A stretch of DNA of 64,000 nt from positions 1,736,001 through 1,800,000 of the forward strand of contig NZ_CP092497.1 of NCBI RefSeq assembly GCF_022479115.1. The letters run 5' to 3'. Shown here piece after piece: positions 58,788 through 64,000 of the stretch. Below the pieces are notes generated by a model. The model saw only the letters and a list, made by a program, of their open reading frames with translations. It was not told where the DNA came from and searched no databases. The stretch's first letter is position 1. Every line of letters begins with the position of its first letter. This stretch comes from Amycolatopsis sp. EV170708-02-1 (GTDB lineage Bacteria > Actinomycetota > Actinomycetes > Mycobacteriales > Pseudonocardiaceae). Position numbers and translations under genes: made by a program.

Positions 58788-60356
58788 ATGAAACGGAGAA
58801 CACCCCTGGCCGGTGTCGCGGTGGCGACCCTGGCCCTGCTGGGGCAGACATTGATCTCTTCGGGTACCACCGCGCAGGCGGAATCCCTGCTGTCGGCGGG
58901 CAAACCGACCACCACGTCGTCGGTCGAGACCGCCGAGTTCGCCGGTGGCAACGCGGTCGACGGCAGCACCACGACCAGATGGGCCAGCGAGGAAGGGGTC
59001 GATCCGCAATGGATCGCCGTCGACCTCGGTGGGCCATCGACCGTCACCAAGGTCAGGCTGAACTGGGAAGTCGCCTACGCCAAGACCTACAAGATCCAGG
59101 GCTCGGCCGACGGCAGGACCTGGACCGACATCAAGTCGGTCACCGACGGGAACGGCGCCACCGACGAACACCTTGGCCTCAACGCGTCCGCCCGCCACAT
59201 CCGAATCCACGGCACGGCCAGGGGGACGTCGTACGGCTATTCGCTGTGGGAGCTGGAAGTCTACGGTGACCGCTCCGGTAGCGGGGACACGCAGGCACCG
59301 ACGGCGCCGACCGGTCTCGCCACGACGGGCAGCACCACGAACAGTGTCTCGCTCGGCTGGACCGCGTCCACCGACAACGTCGGGGTCACCGAGTACGAGG
59401 TGCTTCGCGACGGGAACGTCGTCGGGACCACGGCGACGACCACCTACACCGACTCCGGGCTGGCGTCCGGAGTGGAGTTCGGCTATTCCGTGCGGGCACG
59501 GGACGCGGCGGGCAACGTCTCCGCGGCGAGCGCGGTGGTCAGGGCGGCGACCCAGCCCGGCGGAACCGGTCCCATCACCATCGCGGTCGGGGGCGACATC
59601 GCCAACCCCGAGCTCTTCTCGACGCATCAGGCGACCGCGAACCAGGTTGCCAGGATGAACCCGCAGTACGTGCTGACCGTCGGGGACAACCAGTACCACA
59701 AGGGCACCATTTCCGAGTACCGCGCCCATTACGACAAGACGTGGGGCAAGTTCAAGAGCATCACCAAACCCACGACGGGCAACCACGAATGGGACGACCA
59801 GCTCAGGGGGTACAAGGAGTACTTCGGCGCGATCGCGTACCCGAAGGGCTTGCCGTACTACAGCTACGACATCGGCGACTTCCACTTCGTCGCGATGGAC
59901 TCGAATCCGATCTACGGCGGCGGCGGTTCCGAGCAGGTGGCCTGGCTGCGCGACGACCTGGCGAAGAACACCAAGGCCTGTGTCATCGGGTACTGGCACC
60001 ATCCGCGGTTCAACTCGGGGGAATACGGCGACAAGAAGCAGATCGCGCCGTTGTGGAACGAGCTGGCCAAGGTGAAGGCGGACATGGTGATGTCCGGGCA
60101 CGACCATCACTACGAGCGGACGAAGCCGCTGGACGTCAACGGGCACGTCGACGAGGCCAACGGCGTGCGTTCGGTCATCACCGGCATCGGCGGGGACTAC
60201 CTCTACACGAACTACAAGGAGCGTGAAGGGGTGGAGAAGATCTTCGCCAAGCACGGGGTGATGAAGCTGATGCTGAACGGGAAGTCCTACTCCTGGGAGA
60301 TCTACGACACCAACGGGAACGTACTCGACAAGGCGGGTCCGTACACCTGCCGCTGA
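58788..60356 (+). CDS. Secreted metallophosphoesterase with discoidin and FN3 domains, copy 1
   Basis: 522 aa behind GAGGAG. It has a signal peptide (1-31, ends TTAQAES), an F5/8 type C carbohydrate-binding domain (~32-160; NAVDGSTTTRWASEEG, WIAVDLGGPSTVTKVRL), a fibronectin III domain (~168-255; LGWTASTDNVGVTEYEVLRDGN) and a metallophosphoesterase (~260-505). Its metal sites are GGDIAN, GDNQY, TGNHEWD, YWHHPRF and SGHDHHYERT. It likely releases phosphate from a surface polymer or sugar phosphate outside the cell. A closely similar gene follows. Confidence 0.9.
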   Translation: MKRRTPLAGVAVATLALLGQTLISSGTTAQAESLLSAGKPTTTSSVETAEFAGGNAVDGSTTTRWASEEGVDPQWIAVDLGGPSTVTKVRLNWEVAYAKTYKIQGSADGRTWTDIKSVTDGNGATDEHLGLNASARHIRIHGTARGTSYGYSLWELEVYGDRSGSGDTQAPTAPTGLATTGSTTNSVSLGWTASTDNVGVTEYEVLRDGNVVGTTATTTYTDSGLASGVEFGYSVRARDAAGNVSAASAVVRAATQPGGTGPITIAVGGDIANPELFSTHQATANQVARMNPQYVLTVGDNQYHKGTISEYRAHYDKTWGKFKSITKPTTGNHEWDDQLRGYKEYFGAIAYPKGLPYYSYDIGDFHFVAMDSNPIYGGGGSEQVAWLRDDLAKNTKACVIGYWHHPRFNSGEYGDKKQIAPLWNELAKVKADMVMSGHDHHYERTKPLDVNGHVDEANGVRSVITGIGGDYLYTNYKEREGVEKIFAKHGVMKLMLNGKSYSWEIYDTNGNVLDKAGPYTCR

Positions 60357-60434
60357 CGGCCGAGGTCCGGTGCCGCCCGCGGCACCGGACCCGGTCCCTG
60401 TTCCATGACGACGTAGGCCCGACCAGGAGTACAG

Positions 60435-62003
60435 GTGAATCGAATGGTGAAGCCGGGCACCGCCGCGATCGCGGCGATCGTCCTGCTCGCTCAGCCCGTG
60501 ATCGCTTCCAGCGCCGCGGCCGGACCGGTGGAAGCACTGCTGTCGGTCAACAAACGGACCACGACGTCCACCGTCGAGAACGAGAGCTTCAGCGGTGCTC
60601 TCGCCGTCGACGGCGATTCGACGACCCGGTGGGCGAGCCTGGAGGGCGATCCACAGTGGATCGCGGTCGACCTCGGCGGCCCGGCGGATATCAGCCGGAT
60701 CAAGGTCTTCTGGGAATCGGCCCACGCGAAGGACTACCAGGTCCAGGCGTCCGACGACGGCCAGAACTGGCGCGACGTGAAAACCGTGGCCGGTAGCGAC
60801 GGTGGCCTCGACGAGTTCACCGGGCTGAACACCTCCGCCCGGCACGTCCGGATCTTCGGTACGGCTCGGGCGACCGTGTACGGATACTCGCTGTGGGAGC
60901 TGGAGGTCTATGGCGTCCGGACCGGCGACGGCGACATCCAGCCGCCGTCGGTGCCGTCCGGGCTCCGGCAGTCGTCGTCCACCACCGAGAGCATCACGCT
61001 CGGCTGGAACCCGGCGAACGACAACGTCGGGGTCGTCGAGTACGAGATCCTGCGCAACGGCAACGTCATCGGCAGGTCCGCGACGACGTCCTACACCGAC
61101 ACGTCGCTGGCGTCGGGCTTCGACTTCCAGTACGCGGTGCGGGCGCGGGACGCGGCCGGGAACCTGTCCGGGTCGACCACGCCGGTGAAAGCGGCCACCC
61201 GGCCGACACCGTCCGACGGCATCGTCATCGCGCTCGCCGGCGACATCGCCAAACCCGAGCTGCCGTCGGAGCACTCCCGGACGGCGGAACTCGTCGCCAA
61301 GATCAAGCCCCGGTACGTGCTGACGGTCGGGGACAACCAATACGTCGACGGCACCATCGAGGAATTCCGGTCCTACTACGACAAGACCTGGGGCAAGTTC
61401 AAGAAGATCACCAAACCCACTCCGGGCAACCACGAGTGGAACAACGAGCTGGCCGGATACAAGCAGTACTTCGGCAAGATCGCGACGCCGAAGGGGAAGC
61501 CGTACTACAGCTTCGACGTCGGCGCCTTCCATTTCGTCGCCCTCGATTCGGACCCGGTGTACAACGGCGGCGGCGCCGAGCAGGTGGCGTGGCTGCGCAA
61601 GGACCTCGCGAAGACGAAGAAGTCCTGTATCGCCGGCTACTGGCACCATCCGCGCTTCAACTCCGGGAACTCCGGTGACGCGAAGAGCGTGGCGCCGTTG
61701 TGGAACGAGCTGGCCAGGGCCAAGGCGGACGTCGTGTTCGCCGGGCACGATCACCATTACGAGCGGACGAAGCCGCTGAACGTCGACGGGCACGTCGACG
61801 AGGCCGACGGCGTGCGTTCGGTCATCGCCGGGATCGGCGGCGACAGCCTGTACCTCGACTACAAAGCCCGTGAGGGCGTCGAGAAGATCCTGGGCAAGCA
61901 CGGAGTGATGAAGCTGGTCCTCAAGGGGAAGACCTATTCCTGGGAAATCATCGGAACGAACGGCGAACTGCTCGACAAAGCAGGCCCGTACAGCTGCCGG
62001 TGA
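60435..62003 (+). CDS. Secreted metallophosphoesterase with discoidin and FN3 domains, copy 2
   Basis: 522 aa from a GTG with AGGAG 5 nt upstream. It has the same order as copy 1 and the same length: signal (1-33), F5/8C (WASLEGDPQWIAVDLGGPADISRI), FN3 (LGWNPANDNVGVVEYEILRNGN) and phosphoesterase (AGDIAKPEL, GDNQY, PGNHEWN, YWHHPRF, AGHDHHYERT). Most phosphoesterase motifs are identical to copy 1 while the signal and F5/8C parts differ more. That indicates tandem duplication followed by divergence in targeting. 78 bp separate the copies, so they probably share a transcript. Confidence 0.9.
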   Translation: MNRMVKPGTAAIAAIVLLAQPVIASSAAAGPVEALLSVNKRTTTSTVENESFSGALAVDGDSTTRWASLEGDPQWIAVDLGGPADISRIKVFWESAHAKDYQVQASDDGQNWRDVKTVAGSDGGLDEFTGLNTSARHVRIFGTARATVYGYSLWELEVYGVRTGDGDIQPPSVPSGLRQSSSTTESITLGWNPANDNVGVVEYEILRNGNVIGRSATTSYTDTSLASGFDFQYAVRARDAAGNLSGSTTPVKAATRPTPSDGIVIALAGDIAKPELPSEHSRTAELVAKIKPRYVLTVGDNQYVDGTIEEFRSYYDKTWGKFKKITKPTPGNHEWNNELAGYKQYFGKIATPKGKPYYSFDVGAFHFVALDSDPVYNGGGAEQVAWLRKDLAKTKKSCIAGYWHHPRFNSGNSGDAKSVAPLWNELARAKADVVFAGHDHHYERTKPLNVDGHVDEADGVRSVIAGIGGDSLYLDYKAREGVEKILGKHGVMKLVLKGKTYSWEIIGTNGELLDKAGPYSCR

Positions 62004-62018
62004 CGGGGAAGGAGACGG

Positions 62019-63443
62019 GTGAAGCTTCCGATGAAGTTCGTCGTGGCGCTGGCGGGTGTCGCCGCACTCGCCGCCGCTTCGGTGGTGTACGTGGTGCAGG
62101 CCAAGGCGAAGAGCCCCGAACGGCAGGCGGACGCGACGGTCGCGGTGGATTCCTCGGGGCAGGTCGTGCTGGGGGAGCAGGGAAGGCTGCTGTTCCGCAA
62201 CGGCGCGTCGGGGCCCGGTTACGGCAATGTCGCGTCGGTCCCCGTGTCCGATCCTGCGGGGCCGCGACGGATCAGTTCGCTCACTTGCGAACGGTTCTAC
62301 ACCGCGGCGAACGGCGGCCTGTGCCTGGCGAAGGAGGCCACGCCGATGGCCGGCGCGGTCGCCCGGTTCGTCGATGCCGCGCTCGGCGACGTGAAGCGGG
62401 TCGATGTGCCGGGAATCCCCAACCGCGCGAAGCTCTCACCCGGTGGCCGGATGGGCAGCTGGACCACCTTCGTCACCGGTGACTCCTACTCGACGCCCGG
62501 CACCTTCTCGACGCGTACGGCCATCAACGACCGAGACGCGGAAGACGCGGCTCAAAGGGCGGTCGAGAATGTGCTGAAACGGCCGCCTGGCAAGAACGTC
62601 GACAATCTGCGTGCCTGGCTGCGCAGGGTCGCGATCAACTCGGCCAAGGACCTGGCCCGGGAGCTCACGGCTCGTCGTGAAGTCCTGGACGAGGGAAATC
62701 AGGAGAACACGGATCCGCGCGCGGACACCCGCGGTTCCGTCCAACTGCGGATGGACACGCTGCAGTTGCTCGACCGGACCTGGAGCTTCCTCGACAAGCC
62801 CTCCCAGGAGAACGCCACCCTGTACCTGGAAGTGACCTTCGGACACCACAAAGAAGCGGAGCTGGCCGAGCGGTTGGGCGTCCAGCCGAGCGAGGTGCGG
62901 AACCGGCGCTGGCGAGGCAAGAGGGCGCTCGGCGAGGCGGGCGCGGCCGCGGTCCTCGTCACCGACCCTGGCGAAGGAGCGAACCGGTGCCTGATCCCGA
63001 GCAGCCTCGTCGGCACCAGGACGGGCTCGCCGGAGCTGCTCGACAAGGTCCGGACACATGTCAAGGCCTGCGAGAAGTGCCGGAGGCGTCGCGACGACCG
63101 GAAAGGCCTGCTGAGGTTCGTCTTGGCCGTTCCGGGGCTGGCGTTCGCCGGAGACCTGCTCCACCGCCTGCTGCCGACGGCCAAGCACAAGGTCGCGGCC
63201 GCGAGTTTCGTGACGCTGGTGGCGGTCGCGGCCCCGTACGTCCCGATTCCCGGCTGGAACGACGCGTCGCCGTCCAGCCCGGCCACTTCGGCACCCTCGA
63301 CTCCGACTCTGGGGCCGCCCGCCCCGCTCCCGCCGGCGGTCGCGCCACCGCCGGCGCCGACGAATGCCGAGCCGACACCCGGTGCCCCGGCGCCCACCTC
63401 CGATTTCGAGGCTGGTTCCGGACCTCCCGAACGGCGGGGATGA
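62019..63443 (+). CDS. Chimeric gene: truncated secreted propeller fused to ECF-like sigma factor with zinc finger
   Basis: 474 aa. Residues 1-169 look like the start of a secreted TolB-like propeller: signal or anchor helix at 6-26, then PVSDPAGPRRISSLTCERFYTAANGGLCLAKE and GDSYSTPGTFSTRTAI. At ~170 (about 62526) the sequence changes to sigma factor: NDRDAEDAAQRAVENVLKRP (late region 2), NLRAWLRRVAINSAKDLARE, and region 4 ATLYLEVTFGHHKEAELAERLGV. A zinc finger HVKACEKCRRRR, a membrane helix near 390-410 and a Pro-rich tail follow. The sigma part lacks its first ~40 residues. A signal-led sigma factor makes no topological sense, so this is probably a deletion fusion and neither half is likely to work normally. 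Confidence 0.7.
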   Translation: MKLPMKFVVALAGVAALAAASVVYVVQAKAKSPERQADATVAVDSSGQVVLGEQGRLLFRNGASGPGYGNVASVPVSDPAGPRRISSLTCERFYTAANGGLCLAKEATPMAGAVARFVDAALGDVKRVDVPGIPNRAKLSPGGRMGSWTTFVTGDSYSTPGTFSTRTAINDRDAEDAAQRAVENVLKRPPGKNVDNLRAWLRRVAINSAKDLARELTARREVLDEGNQENTDPRADTRGSVQLRMDTLQLLDRTWSFLDKPSQENATLYLEVTFGHHKEAELAERLGVQPSEVRNRRWRGKRALGEAGAAAVLVTDPGEGANRCLIPSSLVGTRTGSPELLDKVRTHVKACEKCRRRRDDRKGLLRFVLAVPGLAFAGDLLHRLLPTAKHKVAAASFVTLVAVAAPYVPIPGWNDASPSSPATSAPSTPTLGPPAPLPPAVAPPPAPTNAEPTPGAPAPTSDFEAGSGPPERRG

Positions 63444-63488
63444 CGGGTGACCGGTCCGATCATCCAACGCCCGGAAACCAGGGCGGGC

Positions 63489-64000
63489 TCAGCCGAGGTG
63501 GACGACGGTACCGAGCCCCTCCGCCCGGGCCTGAGTGGAGATCGCCGCGTACAGCGCGACGTCGAGGACTCCCATGCCGAACGGGTTCAGCACCACATAC
63601 GGCGACGCGACCCCGTGCGCGCGGTGCCGTCCCGTCAGGACACCGCCCAAGGTGCCGTCGAGGGAGCGTGCCGACCCGGCAGCACCGGGACGCCCGAACA
63701 CGCCTTCCGCCATCAGACGGCCCAGCGGCCGGCGCGGGTTGTCGGCCACCAGGTCCACGTCGTCGACGTAGACCGCCGCCGCGTCGCGGAACGTCGCGTC
63801 CGTCAGATCACCGAGGGAGACATTGATCAGCAACGCGCCCGGCGCGGCCCAGTCCGGCTCGGCGTACCCCTCGTCCATCGTGGTCGTGAACACGGCGATC
63901 TCGGCCTCGGACACCGCTTCCCGCGCCGTCGAGCAGACCTGTACCGCAAGGCCGGGCAGCATGGCGGCCAGTGCCCGCGCGGCCTCCGGGGACCGGTCGT
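63489..64000 (-). CDS. Ornithine cyclodeaminase family, SbnB-like dehydrogenase (C-terminal part, cut by window edge)
   Basis: The C-terminal ~170 residues; the frame continues beyond 64000 (DRSPEAARALAAMLPGLAVQ at the edge). Visible landmarks are VFTTTMDEGYAEPDW, ALLINVSLGDLTDATF, YVDDVDLV and YVVLNPFGMGVLDVALYAAI. The VDDVD and NPFG-G-LD patterns match SbnB-type enzymes, which oxidise N-(2-amino-2-carboxyethyl)-glutamate to give 2,3-diaminopropionate. It may be the edge of a diaminopropionate-using cluster to the right. The exact reaction is uncertain without the N-terminus. Confidence 0.7.
   Translation of the reverse strand, partial: DRSPEAARALAAMLPGLAVQVCSTAREAVSEAEIAVFTTTMDEGYAEPDWAAPGALLINVSLGDLTDATFRDAAAVYVDDVDLVADNPRRPLGRLMAEGVFGRPGAAGSARSLDGTLGGVLTGRHRAHGVASPYVVLNPFGMGVLDVALYAAISTQARAEGLGTVVHLG

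Noticed and set aside
58880-59560. Repeated segments between 58.8 and 62 kb as a possible repeat array or mobile element
   Set aside because: They are explained by two full paralogous genes of equal length. There are no terminal repeats or transposase.
58710-61901. Open frame of over 1000 codons on the minus strand
   Set aside because: It is antisense to the two phosphoesterase paralogues. Its internal repetition merely reflects the tandem duplication on the plus strand.
1-64000. CRISPR arrays, tRNA/rRNA genes, prophage or integrase genes
   Set aside because: Looked for regularly spaced repeats, tRNA cloverleaf segments with CCA-like ends and recombinase motifs. None found by eye.

Overview
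The window is high-GC DNA with short intergenic spaces, many GTG starts, ATGA/GTGA start-stop overlaps, several leaderless-looking starts and actinobacterial gene families throughout. The palindrome TCCAC(A/T)GTGGA recurs, and there are long GTAC...GTAC hairpin terminators. Both, from my general knowledge, suggest Amycolatopsis or a close relative in the Pseudonocardiaceae. I could not run a search, so the genus is an inference. No tRNA, rRNA, CRISPR array, phage or intact insertion sequence was seen.

Layout. 0-5.4 kb: end of a secreted S1-type protease gene, a small membrane protein, a gene-poor stretch, a methyltransferase, a DUF1348 gene and its divergent TetR gene with twin operators, and an acyltransferase-3/SGNH protein. 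5.5-14.1 kb: a LacI-controlled catabolic locus, with a Tat-exported beta-propeller glycosidase-like protein divergent from lacI, an FAD oxidoreductase, a hydantoinase/oxoprolinase, a small HELAH protein, a permease and an alpha/beta hydrolase. 14-15.6 kb: a WXG100-like (type VII secretion) pair. 15.8-20.7 kb: a Zur-box zinc uptake locus, aztA divergent from aztB-aztD-aztC-aztD. 20.7-24.5 kb: a two-component system, with its kinase apparently frameshifted, beside an ABC exporter.

24.7-31.6 kb: a compact biosynthetic cluster, with a 40-codon ORF, aspartate kinase, a Pls/PosA-type membrane NRPS and a diaminobutyrate aminotransferase. Together these predict a poly-diaminobutyrate-like polycation. 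31.7-41 kb: small ORFs and regulators, a PoxB-like enzyme, and an epoxide hydrolase/SnoaL/quinone-oxidoreductase locus around a perfect 23-bp inverted repeat. 41.3-44.9 kb: a PaoABC-like molybdenum aldehyde oxidoreductase. 45.1-47.8 kb: a membrane-anchored CHAT protease-like protein with a small membrane partner. 47.9-50.6 kb: a proline racemase/OCD/GntR locus.

51-55 kb: a graspetide RiPP cluster (precursor, ATP-grasp maturase, protein-isoaspartate-methyltransferase homologue), read divergently from an unusual HTH-peptide deformylase fusion. 55-58.6 kb: a GreA-like factor, a 56-aa coiled-coil protein, a D-amino-acid dehydrogenase-like enzyme and a PucR regulator. 58.8-62 kb: tandem secreted phosphoesterase paralogues. 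62-63.4 kb: an apparent chimera of a secreted propeller gene and a sigma-factor gene. The window ends inside an SbnB-like gene.

The most novel candidates are the polycation cluster with its small ORFs, the graspetide locus with its deformylase-fused regulator, the CHAT/membrane pair and the propeller-sigma chimera.
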